Source of the DNA: Pseudomonas laurylsulfativorans
GTDB lineage: Bacteria; Pseudomonadota; Gammaproteobacteria; Pseudomonadales; Pseudomonadaceae
Length of the DNA stretch: 64,000 nucleotides
Direction of reading: 5' to 3'
Assembly: GCF_002906155.1 (NCBI RefSeq)
Contig: NZ_MUJK01000001.1
Location: 372,001-436,000, forward strand
This document shows, piece by piece, positions 54,028-62,836 of the stretch (its first letter is position 1; the number at the start of each line of letters is the position of its first letter). The notes beneath the pieces were generated by a model that did no database searches, was not told where the DNA came from, and saw only the letters and a program-made list of their open reading frames with translations. The position numbers and the translations under genes were made by a program.

Positions 54028-54981
54028 TCAAGCCAGCAAACGGATCGGAGCCCCTGCCGCCCAGGCCTGGATATCCTCGATCATTTGCGAGAAAAACAGT
54101 TGGTAGTTCTGTTGGCTTACGTACCCGACATGGGGCGTCGCCAGCACGTTGTCCAGGGTCCTGAACGGATGGTGGGCGGGCAGCGGTTCATGCTCGAAGA
54201 CGTCCAGTGCGGCGCCGGCCAGCCGCTGTTTCTGTAGCGCCTTGATCAGTGCTGCTTCATCGACAATCGGCCCGCGAGCGGTGTTCACCAGCAGCGCCGT
54301 GGGCTTCATCCAGCCCAGGGCTTGTGCGTCCACCAGGCCCCGACTGCGCTCGCTGAGCACCAGGTGCACCGACAGCACGTCGGCCTGTTCGAACAGCTCC
54401 TGCTTGCTGACACGGGTCACACCGGCCTGCGCCGCACGTTCAGCGGTGAGGTTTTCACTCCAGGCGATGACGCGCATGCCGAACACCTGACCGAACTGTG
54501 CGACGCGTTGGCCGATGCTGCCAAGGCCGAGGATCGCCAATGTCTTGCCGTGCAGGTCGCCGCCCAGGCCTTGTTGCCATTGGCCGGCACGCAGGGCGTT
54601 GGCTTCGGCCACCAGATTGCGAGTTGCCGCCATGATCAGCGCCCAGGTCAGTTCCGGTGCGGCGTGTTTGTAGCTGTCGGTACCGCTAACCTGAATGCCC
54701 AGCGCCGCAGCGGTTTTCAGGTCCAGGGCCGCATTGCGCATGCCGCCAGTCACCAGCAGCTTGAGTTTAGGCAGGTGGCGCAGCAGGTCTTCATCGAAGC
54801 GGGTGCGCTCACGCATCACGCAAATCACCTCAAACCCGGCCAGGCGCTCGGCCAGGGCTTGGTTGTCGGCGGGGTAGTCGTGGAGAAAGCTCACCTGGCC
54901 GACGCTGTCCAGCGCCGACCAGTCCACCACATCCCGCGCCACATCCTGCCAATCATCAAGCACTGCAATCTGTACAGGCAT
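54028..54981 (-). CDS. D-2-hydroxyacid dehydrogenase family protein
   Basis: The 317-residue enzyme has the NAD-binding motif ILGLGSIGQRVAQFG and the conserved LVNTARGPIVDEAALI and TPHVGYVSQQNYQLF blocks, with the catalytic histidine in the last. It starts MPVQIAVLDDWQDVARDVVD, which is the type seen in a phosphoglycerate-dehydrogenase-like subgroup of unknown substrate. It is 13 bases downstream of the hydrolase gene and probably cotranscribed. Confidence 0.9.
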   Translation of the reverse strand: MPVQIAVLDDWQDVARDVVDWSALDSVGQVSFLHDYPADNQALAERLAGFEVICVMRERTRFDEDLLRHLPKLKLLVTGGMRNAALDLKTAAALGIQVSGTDSYKHAAPELTWALIMAATRNLVAEANALRAGQWQQGLGGDLHGKTLAILGLGSIGQRVAQFGQVFGMRVIAWSENLTAERAAQAGVTRVSKQELFEQADVLSVHLVLSERSRGLVDAQALGWMKPTALLVNTARGPIVDEAALIKALQKQRLAGAALDVFEHEPLPAHHPFRTLDNVLATPHVGYVSQQNYQLFFSQMIEDIQAWAAGAPIRLLA

Positions 54982-54994
54982 CAGCCTTTCCTCT

Positions 54995-56020
54995 TCAACG
55001 CACGGGGTTGGTTTTGTTCAGCCAGGCGAGCAGGGCCTGGTGGAATTGTGCCGGCTCTTCCATCTGTGGTGCGTGGCCCATACCCGGGAATTCGACCAGC
55101 GTGGACTGGGGAATCAGCCTGGCCACTTGCTTGCCGAGGACGTCATAGTGCCCGATCTTCGCTTTGACCTCGGGGGAGGCGATGTCACTGCCGATGGCGG
55201 TGGTGTCGGACGTACCGATCAACAGCAGGGTCGGCATCTTCAGGTTCTGGAACTCGTAGTACACCGGTTGGGTGAAGATCATGTCGTAGATCAGCGCTGA
55301 GTTCCACGCGACTTGCGTATGCCCCGGTCCTTTGTTCAGGCCGGCGAGCATGTCGACCCAGCGATCGAATTCCGGCTTCCAGCGGCCGCCGTAATAGGTG
55401 TTGCGCTCGTAAGTGCGGATCCCGTCGGCGCTGAGTTTGAGTTCGCGCTCGTACCATTGGTCAACGGTGCGATAAGGCACGCCGAGGGCTTTCCAGTCTT
55501 CCAGGCCGATGGGGTTGACCAGCGCCAGTTGCTCAACTTGTTCGGGGTATTGCAAGGCATAGCGGGTGGCAAGCATGCCGCCGGTGGAATGCCCCAGCAG
55601 GGTGGCTTTCTGGATGCCCAGCGCCTTGAGCAATTGCTGGGTGTTCGTCGCCAGTTGCTGGAAGCTGTACTGATAGTGCGCCGGTTTGCTGGAGGTGCAG
55701 AAGCCGATCTGGTCCGGGGCGATGACCCGATAGCCGGCGTCGCTGAGGGCTTTGATCGAGGTGTCCCAAGTGGCGCCGCAGAAATTCTTGCCGTGCATCA
55801 GCACCACGCTGCGGCCATTGGCCTTGCCGTGGGCGGCAACGTCCATGTAACCCATTTCCAGGGATTGGCCCTGGGATTCGAAGGCGAAGTGCTTGAGGGT
55901 GTATGGATAGTCGAAACCCTGGAGTTGCGGGCCATATTCCGGTACTTCGGCGTGGGCGATGGCGGGCAGGGCGGCGGTCAGCAAAAGGCCGGATAACCAG
56001 TAAGAGAAGGGGCGCGGCAT
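54995..56020 (-). CDS. Secreted alpha/beta hydrolase
   Basis: The 341-residue protein has a Sec signal ending AIAHAE, then the alpha/beta hydrolase core: oxyanion strand SVVLMHGKNFCGATW, nucleophile elbow LLGHSTGGML, and the catalytic histidine in FPGMGHAPQMEEP. The substrate is unknown. It is upstream of the hydroxyacid dehydrogenase and probably in the same transcript. The class fits esterases or epoxide-like hydrolases of the periplasm. Confidence 0.9.
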   Translation of the reverse strand: MPRPFSYWLSGLLLTAALPAIAHAEVPEYGPQLQGFDYPYTLKHFAFESQGQSLEMGYMDVAAHGKANGRSVVLMHGKNFCGATWDTSIKALSDAGYRVIAPDQIGFCTSSKPAHYQYSFQQLATNTQQLLKALGIQKATLLGHSTGGMLATRYALQYPEQVEQLALVNPIGLEDWKALGVPYRTVDQWYERELKLSADGIRTYERNTYYGGRWKPEFDRWVDMLAGLNKGPGHTQVAWNSALIYDMIFTQPVYYEFQNLKMPTLLLIGTSDTTAIGSDIASPEVKAKIGHYDVLGKQVARLIPQSTLVEFPGMGHAPQMEEPAQFHQALLAWLNKTNPVR

Positions 56021-56105
56021 GGGGCAACTCCATGGAAAATCCGCCCATGCTGGATCGGTTCGATTAGGGCGGCATTAAACACAGGCAATCGTCGCCCTTG
56101 AAGGT

Positions 56106-56543
56106 TCAACCCATCCAGCCCAGTGTCGCCAAGGCCAGCACGCCGTAGCGGGCGCCTTTGGCCAAAGTGACGATCAGCAGGAAGCGCCCCAGCGGCTCGC
56201 GCATGACTCCGGCGACCAGCGTCAGCGGATCACCGATTACCGGCAGCCAACTGAGCAGCAACGACCAGTGGCCATAGCGTTGATAATGCAGGCGGGCTTT
56301 TTCCAGGTGCCGGGGGCTCACCGGAAACCAACGCCGGTCGCGGAACCGCTCGATTCCGCGTCCCAGCCACCAGTTAAGCAGCGACCCCAGAACATTGCCG
56401 AACGTTGCCACTGCCAGCAGTGCCCAGAGCCAGTACCGATCGCTGAGCAACAGGCCCACCAGCACCGCTTCGGATTGCAACGGCAACAGCGAGGCGGCAC
56501 CGAATGCCGCGAAAAACAACCCAAAGTACGCACCCCAAATCAA
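56106..56543 (-). CDS. YqaA/DedA-type membrane protein, TTG start
   Basis: The 145-residue protein begins MIWGAYFGLFFAAFGAASLL and has four or five membrane segments, with the family pattern FGNVLGSLLNWWLGRGIERF and WLPVIGDPLTLVAGVMREPL. YqaA proteins belong to the SNARE-associated/DedA superfamily, tied to lipid flipping. The TTG start overlaps the stop of the DUF411 gene by four bases (TTGA), so it is translationally coupled. Confidence 0.85.
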   Translation of the reverse strand: MIWGAYFGLFFAAFGAASLLPLQSEAVLVGLLLSDRYWLWALLAVATFGNVLGSLLNWWLGRGIERFRDRRWFPVSPRHLEKARLHYQRYGHWSLLLSWLPVIGDPLTLVAGVMREPLGRFLLIVTLAKGARYGVLALATLGWMG

Positions 56544-56986
56544 TGGGCAGGGTAGTCCGCAACCACCAAGTCACTGCCATCCTTTTTCAGGCCGATGACC
56601 TGATAGGCATCGCTCATGCCGTCCATTTCCATGCCGGGCGACCCCATGGGCATGCCAGGGGCCGCGACACCCAACAGATCGTCGCGTTTGCTCAGGGCCA
56701 GGACCTGGTCGGCCGGGACATGGCCTTCGACGAATTTGCCGTTGATCAGTGCGGTGTGGCACGAAGCCAGGCGCGGCGGCACGCCGTGCTGTTGCTTGAA
56801 CTCACTCATGTTGGCTTCGACGTGGTCTTCGACTTTGAAACCATTGGCCTCCAGATGGCTGATCCACTTTTTGCAGCAGCCACAATTGGCGTCGCGATGA
56901 ACCTCGATCGGAATGAGATCGGCGGCCTGGGCCAAGCAGGACATGAACAGGGTGCTCAGGGCGATCAGACGCAGAGGGTTTCGCAT
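56540..56986 (-). CDS. DUF411 metal-binding-like exported protein
   Basis: The 148-residue protein has a signal peptide ending AQA, then the DUF411 core: EVHRDANCGCCKKWISHLEA with the CGCC cysteine cluster, the ASCHTALI pair and the DQVLALSKRDDLLGVA block. DUF411 proteins occur with copper-resistance genes and may bind copper; that link here is inferred. The start MRNPLRLIALST at 56986 has GAGAC upstream. It is first in the pair with the YqaA gene. Confidence 0.85.
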   Translation of the reverse strand: MRNPLRLIALSTLFMSCLAQAADLIPIEVHRDANCGCCKKWISHLEANGFKVEDHVEANMSEFKQQHGVPPRLASCHTALINGKFVEGHVPADQVLALSKRDDLLGVAAPGMPMGSPGMEMDGMSDAYQVIGLKKDGSDLVVADYPAH

Positions 56987-57261
56987 GGGATTCGTCTCGG
57001 CTAACGGGCAAAAAAAACGCATTCTGACCATTTTTTCCGGTCAGGCATTCAAGGAGTGTTTCGAATTGCTACAAGGATCTGCTGTTCGATGATGGTAGAT
57101 CAATGCTGTCAGGCAGATGAGGGGCACATTACAAAATCGTCAGGTTGCCTATAACCGAGGGGTATGGGGGCTGATACAAACAAACCAGGCGAAGCGTACA
57201 AAAGGCATAGAGAGCGCGAGGTGGAGCGGCCCGTTCCATGGTCGGAGCGGGCCGGCACAAC
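56987..57261. other. Gene-free spacer upstream of the DUF411 gene
   Basis: This 275-base stretch holds a hairpin CTGACC/GGTCAG at 57024-57042 and the downstream end of the aldo/keto reductase gene. I see no ORF with a ribosome binding site and no clear promoter or metal-regulator operator. Confidence 0.5.
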
Positions 57262-58257
57262 TTAGCGGTCGAGCAGTTTCATGACTTCTTCCGGATAACG
57301 CAGACCCGCAGTGGCATTCGCCGGAAAGATTGCCTCCAGCGCCTGCAGTTCTTCGGCGTTCAGCGTCACATCCACAGCGGCCACGTTTTCTTCCAGGTAT
57401 TTACGTTGCTTGGTGCCTGGAATCGGAATCACGTAGTCACCCTGGGCCAGCACCCACGCTAGCGCCAGTTGACCCGCCGTCACGCCTTTTTCTGCCGCCA
57501 GCGCTTGTACCTGTTGCACCAGCAGCAGGTTTTTCGCGAAGTTTTCGCCCTGGAAGCGCGGGCTGAAACGGCGGTAATCGTCGGCCGCGAAATCATCCGG
57601 GCTTTTCAATGCGCCGGTCAGAAACCCTCGGCCCAGTGGGCTGTAAGGCACAAAGGCGACGCCTAGGCGCTGGCAGGCCGCCAGGCAACCGTTTTCTTCC
57701 TGATCACGGCTCCACAACGAGTACTCACTCTGCAGCGCACTGATCGGGTGAACCTTGTGCGCCCGTTCCAGGGTCGCCGCCGAAGCCTCGCTCAATCCCA
57801 GAAAACGCACCTTGCCGGCACTGACCAGTTCGGCCATGGCGCCGACGGTTTCTTCGATGGCCACCTGCGGGTCGATGCGGTGCTGGTAATACAGGTCGAG
57901 GGTGTCAACGCCGAGGCGCTTCAAGCTGCCGTCGATGGACTGGCGAATGTACTCCGGCCTACCGTTGACGCCCCGGGCGTCGGGGTTGGTCGGGTCGCGG
58001 ACGATCCCGAACTTGCTGGCCAGGAACACCTGGTCGCGCTTGCCGGCAATGGCCTTGCCGATCAGCTCTTCATTGGTGTGCGGGCCGTACATATCGGCGG
58101 TATCGAGCAGGTTGACGCCCAGTTCCAGCGCGCGATGCAGGGTCGCCGTGGCTTCTCGGGTGTCCGTGCCGGTGGTGTAGAAGTCCGTCATCCCCATGCA
58201 GCCGAGGCCAATGGCCGAGACCTGTGGACCGTTCTTTCCCAATTGACGTGTGTGCAT
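57262..58257 (-). CDS. Aldo/keto reductase
   Basis: The 331-residue enzyme is an NADPH-dependent (beta/alpha)8 barrel. It shows [20 protein letters not shown], the catalytic Asp and Tyr of [17 protein letters not shown], the lysine in [12 protein letters not shown] and the active-site His in [10 protein letters not shown]. It is divergent from a LysR-type gene with 117 bases between the starts, the arrangement expected if the LysR controls it. The physiological substrate is unknown. Confidence 0.93.
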   Translation of the reverse strand: MHTRQLGKNGPQVSAIGLGCMGMTDFYTTGTDTREATATLHRALELGVNLLDTADMYGPHTNEELIGKAIAGKRDQVFLASKFGIVRDPTNPDARGVNGRPEYIRQSIDGSLKRLGVDTLDLYYQHRIDPQVAIEETVGAMAELVSAGKVRFLGLSEASAATLERAHKVHPISALQSEYSLWSRDQEENGCLAACQRLGVAFVPYSPLGRGFLTGALKSPDDFAADDYRRFSPRFQGENFAKNLLLVQQVQALAAEKGVTAGQLALAWVLAQGDYVIPIPGTKQRKYLEENVAAVDVTLNAEELQALEAIFPANATAGLRYPEEVMKLLDR

Positions 58258-58374
58258 GAAATCAGCTCCCTGTGAAGTGAATGGCCATTGTTCGCCTCGA
58301 CAGAAACAAGATAAACACGCTAAAACGGCTATCACTATTCGTAATATCTAAACAATCCAGCGGTGGAGCCAGCA

Positions 58375-59301
58375 ATGGACCGTTTCAACGCCATGCGCGT
58401 CTTTACCCGTATCGTCGAGCTCGGTGGCTTTGCCAGGGCCGCCGACAGCCTGCAATTGCCCCGGGCCTCGGTGACCATGCTGATCAAGCAACTGGAGGCG
58501 CATCTGGGCGTGCAACTGCTGCAACGCACCACCCGGCAGATCAGCCTGACGCTCGACGGTGCAGCCTATTACCCGCGTTGCGTGCGTTTGCTGGCGGATC
58601 TTGAAGAGACCGAAGCGGTGTTCAGCGCCGCACGCCACAATCCCAAGGGGCTGTTGCGGGTGGATATGCCGGCGGGAGTAGGGCGCCTGGTGGTGATTCC
58701 GGCACTGCCGCAATTTACGGCCCGCTATCCGTTGATCGAGCTGGAAATCGGCTTGAATGACCGGCCGGTAGACCTGATTCGCGAAGGCGTCGATTGTGTG
58801 TTGCGCGGTGGCTCGCCGCTGGATGATTCACTGGTGGCGCGGCCGCTGGTGATGATGGATCAGGTGACCTGTGCCAGCCCCGACTATCTGCAGCGGCACG
58901 GGACGCCTCATACGCTGGATGACCTGCACGGGCATCAGGTGGTCGAGTACTTCTCCAGCAGCAACGGAAAACGTTATGGGCTGGAGTTTGTGGTCAATGG
59001 CCAGGTGCAGCAGGTTGACCTGCCCAAGCAGGTGGCGGTCAACAGTGCCGATGGTTACTTGGCGGCGTGCGAGGCGGGATACGGGCTGGTGCAAGCGCCG
59101 TACTACCACGTGGCACGGCAACTGGAAGAAGGACGTTTATGTGAAGTGCTGAAGGGAGTGCCGCCACCGGACATGCCGATGACGGCGCTGTATCCGCCGC
59201 ACCGCCAGTTATCCCGGCGGGTGCGTGTGTTTGTCGATTGGCTGGTGGAGCTTTGCGCTCAGCCGGGCAATGATTTTTACCGCAAGGATTCAGCAGGTTG
59301 A
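58375..59301 (+). CDS. LysR-type transcriptional regulator
   Basis: The 308-residue protein has the LysR winged helix (FTRIVELGGFARAADSLQLP, RASVTMLIKQLEAHLGVQLL) and the effector domain from about residue 90. The ATG follows GGAG; a GTG four codons upstream is less likely. It is divergent from the aldo/keto reductase and probably regulates it. Its 3' end overlaps a small minus-strand frame by 12 bases. Confidence 0.93.
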   Translation: MDRFNAMRVFTRIVELGGFARAADSLQLPRASVTMLIKQLEAHLGVQLLQRTTRQISLTLDGAAYYPRCVRLLADLEETEAVFSAARHNPKGLLRVDMPAGVGRLVVIPALPQFTARYPLIELEIGLNDRPVDLIREGVDCVLRGGSPLDDSLVARPLVMMDQVTCASPDYLQRHGTPHTLDDLHGHQVVEYFSSSNGKRYGLEFVVNGQVQQVDLPKQVAVNSADGYLAACEAGYGLVQAPYYHVARQLEEGRLCEVLKGVPPPDMPMTALYPPHRQLSRRVRVFVDWLVELCAQPGNDFYRKDSAG

Positions 59302-59445
59302 GCCGCCGTTAACGATGCTGGTAATAACCCGGTCCGCCATGGTTGTCGTAGTGATGTGGTGCCAGCCCCCGTGGGGGAAAACAATGCAGCCGCTCAGGGT
59401 CAGGATGGCCAGCAGGGGAATCAGCAGTGTGATTCGACGCAACAT
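59290..59445 (-). CDS. Small lipoprotein, 51 residues, possibly frameshifted near its end
   Basis: The product begins MLRRITLLIPLLAILTLSGC with a clear lipobox and continues IVFPHGGWHH. After this point the natural frame gives a run ITTTTMADRV ending in a stop inside the LysR gene. The next frame reads HYDNHGGPGYYQHR and stops at 59309. The latter is a more likely ending for a short His/Tyr/Gly-rich lipoprotein, so one base may be missing after GGCTGGCACCAC. GAGGA lies seven bases before the ATG. Confidence 0.55.
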   Translation of the reverse strand: MLRRITLLIPLLAILTLSGCIVFPHGGWHHITTTTMADRVITSIVNGGSTC

Positions 59446-59601
59446 TTGAAAGTCCTCATGGTTATCGCCGCAATGAAGCTAAAACTCTTCATCGGCTGTA
59501 ACATGGGACCCCGCTTGTAGCCGCTTATTCCCGAAACAGGGTAAGCGCTTGGCATGCGCGTCGATACAAACCGGATACATTTTCAGATTCAGGAACCCGC
59601 A

Positions 59602-59790
59602 ATGACTCAGTCGCAACGTTTGAAATACTCGATTCTGATCTCCCTGGTAGTACTGGGGATCATGTTTGGCCTTTCCTGGTTGCAGAACACCGGCGTCATC
59701 AGCGAGAAGATGTTCCAGTACATCGCCATTGGCGTGGCGGTGATCGTGGTGGTCATCAATGGCGTGATGCGCCGCAAGGTCAAGCCCTGA
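59602..59790 (+). CDS. Small inner-membrane protein, 62 residues
   Basis: The product starts MTQSQRLKYSILISLVVLGI and has two membrane segments (about residues 9-27 and 40-55) separated by the short stretch NTGVISEKMFQ, with a basic end (MRRKVKP). The start is the ATG after an AGGAA-like site; an in-frame start 48 bases upstream adds an unlikely hydrophilic extension. I do not recognise the family. Confidence 0.7.
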   Translation: MTQSQRLKYSILISLVVLGIMFGLSWLQNTGVISEKMFQYIAIGVAVIVVVINGVMRRKVKP

Positions 59791-59798
59791 TCATTGGA

Positions 59799-60170
59799 TC
59801 ACTGGTTGCGCAGAATGGCGGCAGCCTGTGGGTGCAGGCTGTAGCTCTTGTCCGGGTTGAGCACAATCACGCCTTCGCTGCACAAGCGCTTTAGCACTTC
59901 ACGCACGCTGAGAAAGGACAGGGGAATGTCCAGGTCCAGCAATTGGCTGTGCACGCCACGCACGCCAAGGCTGCGGTCGCTTTCGGCGGCCGTCAGCAGG
60001 GCATCGATGACTTTCAGGCGGATCAGACTGGTCCGCAGGCCAAAGCTTTTGAGCAGGATTCTGATCCGCTCGTTGCCGTGGCGATCGGTACGCGGCTCGA
60101 ATACGCCGACTCCCATGGAAGTACCCTTTGGCGCGTTGCTACCGTCCGTTGGCAGTTGCGAGTTGTACAT
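59799..60170 (-). CDS. Winged-helix protein with a Fur-like arrangement, 123 residues
   Basis: Residues 35-115 form a winged helix (ILLKSFGLRTSLIRLKVIDA, LLTAAESDRSLGVRGVHSQL, LSVREVLKRLCSEGVIVLNP) whose order follows the Fur DNA-binding half. The metal-binding half of Fur and its histidine cluster are absent. Similar pseudomonad genes are sometimes labelled Fe2+/Zn2+ uptake regulation protein, but metal sensing is not supported here. The first ATG is used. Confidence 0.65.
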   Translation of the reverse strand: MYNSQLPTDGSNAPKGTSMGVGVFEPRTDRHGNERIRILLKSFGLRTSLIRLKVIDALLTAAESDRSLGVRGVHSQLLDLDIPLSFLSVREVLKRLCSEGVIVLNPDKSYSLHPQAAAILRNQ

Positions 60171-60325
60171 TGCAAAACTCCTTTCAGAGCCTGATCAGGA
60201 AAAAGTGGGCGCTCTTACATGACTAGACGTATGAGCAACCGAAATCATGAAGGCTCAAATGTAGAAATTTTGTCGCCGTCGTGTGATCAACCTGTTAGTC
60301 CAGGCGCTGTGCGCAGTAAATGTCT

Positions 60326-60348
60326 TAAATTTTTGATGTGAGCTTCGT
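60326..60348 (+). promoter_or_regulatory. Candidate iron-starvation (PvdS-type) promoter of pvdQ
   Basis: TAAAT and CGT are separated by 15 bases and lie about 70 bases before the pvdQ start. The known PvdS box is TAAAT with 16-17 bases to CGT, so the spacing is one short. It fits the iron control of pyoverdine genes, but no Fur box was recognised. Confidence 0.5.
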
Positions 60349-60418
60349 CCCTACAGGGAGGCGCAGTGCGCGCGGGTATGCGCACCTGTAGCCATCGTAT
60401 TTTCGATCAGGAGCGAGC

Positions 60419-62776
60419 GTGATTATTTCCAGCCAGTTAACCAGGTTGAGCCTGGCGGGTGTGACTCTGGGGTTGAGCCTTGGGCTAAGCCTTGCGGCGA
60501 GCGCGAGCGGTATGCCTGCGCAAGCAGGTGCCGACATTCGCCGAACCAGTTTTGGCGTGCCGCACATCCGCGCCGACAACGAGCGCGGGCTCGGCTACGG
60601 CATCGGCTATGCCTACGCCCAGGACAACCTGTGCCTGCTGGCCAACGAGATCACCACGGTGAACGGCGAACGTTCGCGCTATTTCGGACCGGATCAATTC
60701 ACCGTCGAAGAGCGTGAGAACCTGGTCAGCGATGTATTTTTCACTTGGCTGAATACCCCGCAGGCCGTCGCCGGTTTCTGGCAGGCCCAGACGCCGGAGG
60801 TGCGTGAGCTGGTTGAAGGCTATGTGGCGGGCTACAACCGTTCCTTGAGCGAACGTCGCGCCCAGGGTTTACCGCCGCAGTGTCAGGGCGATTGGGTCCG
60901 GGACATCACGGCAATGGATGTGGTCAAGCTGACCCGGCGCCTGTTGGTCGAAGGTGGCGTCGGCCAGTTTGCCGAAGCCCTGGCCGGTGCCACGCCACCG
61001 AACGCCGTGACCCAGGCGTCGAGCGCGCAGGCAGCGTTCCAGGTGGCCGCCACGCGAATGCAGCGCTTTGCCCTGGACCGCGGCAGTAACGCAGTCGCGA
61101 TCGGCAGCGAGCGTTCTTTCAACGGACGCGGCATGTTGCTGGCCAATCCGCACTTCCCGTGGGTGGGCGGCATGCGTTTTTACCAGATGCACCTGACCAT
61201 TCCCGGCAAACTGGACGTGATGGGGGCGGCGTTGCCCGGCCTGCCATTGATCAACATCGGTTTCAATCAACACCTGGCCTGGACCCACACCGTGGATTCG
61301 TCCAGGCATTTCACGCTGTATCGCCTGCAACTCGACCCCAAGGACTCGACCCGTTACCTGCTCGATGGCCAGTCCTTGCCGCTGGACAAGCAGACCGTGA
61401 CCGTCAACATCCGGCAGGCGGACGGGCAGGTCCAGGCGATTTCCCGTGTGATTTACAGCTCGAAGTTCGGTCCGGTGGTGCAATGGCCGGGCAAACTGGA
61501 TTGGGATCATCAGTACGCCTTCAGCCTGCGCGACGCCAATCTGGATAACGACCGCGTCCTGCAGCAGTGGTACGCCATGAACCGCGCCGAAAGCCTCAAG
61601 GATTTCCAGGCCTCGGTGCACAAGATCCAGGGCATTCCGTGGGTCAACACCCTGGCGGCGGACGATCAGGGTCAGACGTTGTACATGAACCTTTCGGTAG
61701 TGCCCAACGTCAGCGTCGACAAGCTGGCGCAATGCAGCGATCCGCGGTTCGGCCTGCAGATGATCATTCTTGACGGTACCAACAGCGCCTGCGCCTGGGA
61801 CATCGACCCGCAGGCGCCACAGCAGGGCATCTTTGCAGCGAACAAGTTGCCGCAATTGCTGCGCAAGGATTTCGTCCAGCATTCCAACGATTCGGCCTGG
61901 ATGGCCAACCCGGCGCAAGCGCTGACGGGGTATTCGCCGCTGATCAGCCAGGACAGCCAGCCATTGGGCCTGCGTTCACGCTTTGCCCTGGACCGTTTGA
62001 GTGCGCTGAGTCAGGCGGGCAAGATCGCGGTGGCGGACTTGCAGCACATGGTCATGGACGATCAGGTGTATCAGGCGACTCAAGTGATGCCGGACTTGGT
62101 GCAATTCTGCGCAGCGGATCTCGGTGCCGATGCCAAAACTCTCGCGCCACTGTGCGCCAGCCTCAAGGCCTGGGACCGCAAGGCCAACCTGAACAGCGGT
62201 CTGGGTTTTGTGCATTTCCAGAATGTCATGGAGGCATTGGAGTCAGTGCCGGACGTATGGCGTGTCGCCTTCGATCCGCTGGATCCGCAACATACCCCGC
62301 GCGGCCTGGCGGTTGATCACCCGCAAGTGGCGCAGGCACTACGGGCCGCGATGCTGGCTTCGGTAGAACAGGTCAAGGCGTCAGGCCTCAAGCCGAACAG
62401 TCGCTGGGGTGATATCCAGGTGGTCAGCAGCGGCGGCCAACAGACGCCGATCCACGGTGGGCCGGGTACGCTGGGCGTCTACAACGCCATCCAGAGCGTT
62501 CCGCGCAGCGACGGTAAGCGCGAAGTGGTCAGTGGCACGAGTTACCTGCAAGTGGTGACCTTTGACGAAAATGGACCGCAGGCCAAAGGGTTGCTGGCGT
62601 TCTCGTTATCCAGCGACCCAGCGTCGAAGTTCTCGCGGGATCAGACCCAGGCCTTTTCGAAGAAGCAATGGAGCGTGCTGCCTTTCACTGAGCAACAGAT
62701 CCTGTCCGACCCGAACTATCAGGTACAGACGATCAATCAGCAGGATGCAAAGGCAGCCAAGGTTGCTGCACAGTAA
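60419..62776 (+). CDS. pvdQ: PvdQ-type N-terminal-nucleophile acylase (pyoverdine maturation, AHL acylase)
   Basis: The 785-residue precursor has a Sec signal ending AASAS and the PvdQ pattern DIRRTSFGVPHIRADNERGL, GYGIGYAYAQDN. The chain is cut before Ser223 (DRGSNAVAIGS), which becomes the catalytic residue of the beta subunit; DVMGAALPGLPLINIGFNQH and AWTHTVDSSRHFTLYRL follow. In P. aeruginosa PvdQ removes the fatty acid from the pyoverdine precursor in the periplasm and also cleaves long acyl-homoserine lactones. The GTG start follows CAGGAGCG. It faces a FecR-type gene. Confidence 0.93.
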   Translation: MIISSQLTRLSLAGVTLGLSLGLSLAASASGMPAQAGADIRRTSFGVPHIRADNERGLGYGIGYAYAQDNLCLLANEITTVNGERSRYFGPDQFTVEERENLVSDVFFTWLNTPQAVAGFWQAQTPEVRELVEGYVAGYNRSLSERRAQGLPPQCQGDWVRDITAMDVVKLTRRLLVEGGVGQFAEALAGATPPNAVTQASSAQAAFQVAATRMQRFALDRGSNAVAIGSERSFNGRGMLLANPHFPWVGGMRFYQMHLTIPGKLDVMGAALPGLPLINIGFNQHLAWTHTVDSSRHFTLYRLQLDPKDSTRYLLDGQSLPLDKQTVTVNIRQADGQVQAISRVIYSSKFGPVVQWPGKLDWDHQYAFSLRDANLDNDRVLQQWYAMNRAESLKDFQASVHKIQGIPWVNTLAADDQGQTLYMNLSVVPNVSVDKLAQCSDPRFGLQMIILDGTNSACAWDIDPQAPQQGIFAANKLPQLLRKDFVQHSNDSAWMANPAQALTGYSPLISQDSQPLGLRSRFALDRLSALSQAGKIAVADLQHMVMDDQVYQATQVMPDLVQFCAADLGADAKTLAPLCASLKAWDRKANLNSGLGFVHFQNVMEALESVPDVWRVAFDPLDPQHTPRGLAVDHPQVAQALRAAMLASVEQVKASGLKPNSRWGDIQVVSSGGQQTPIHGGPGTLGVYNAIQSVPRSDGKREVVSGTSYLQVVTFDENGPQAKGLLAFSLSSDPASKFSRDQTQAFSKKQWSVLPFTEQQILSDPNYQVQTINQQDAKAAKVAAQ

Positions 62777-62802
62777 CGAAATGGCGCTTTGAATGGATGC
62801 AG

Positions 62803-62836
62803 AAGGCCGCACCCCACAAGGGTGGCGGCCTTTTCA
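62803..62836. terminator. Bidirectional terminator between pvdQ and the FecR-type gene
   Basis: AAGGCCGCACCC pairs with GGGTGGCGGCCTT (one bulged base) followed by T-rich sequence, in the gap between the convergent genes. Confidence 0.75.

Noticed and set aside
56987..57261. Possible copper-responsive operator upstream of the DUF411 gene
   Set aside because: Only a short hairpin could be seen; no CueR- or CopR-type palindrome could be supported.
60231..60341. A 36-codon frame before pvdQ
   Set aside because: No ribosome binding site, and it overlaps the candidate iron-starvation promoter.
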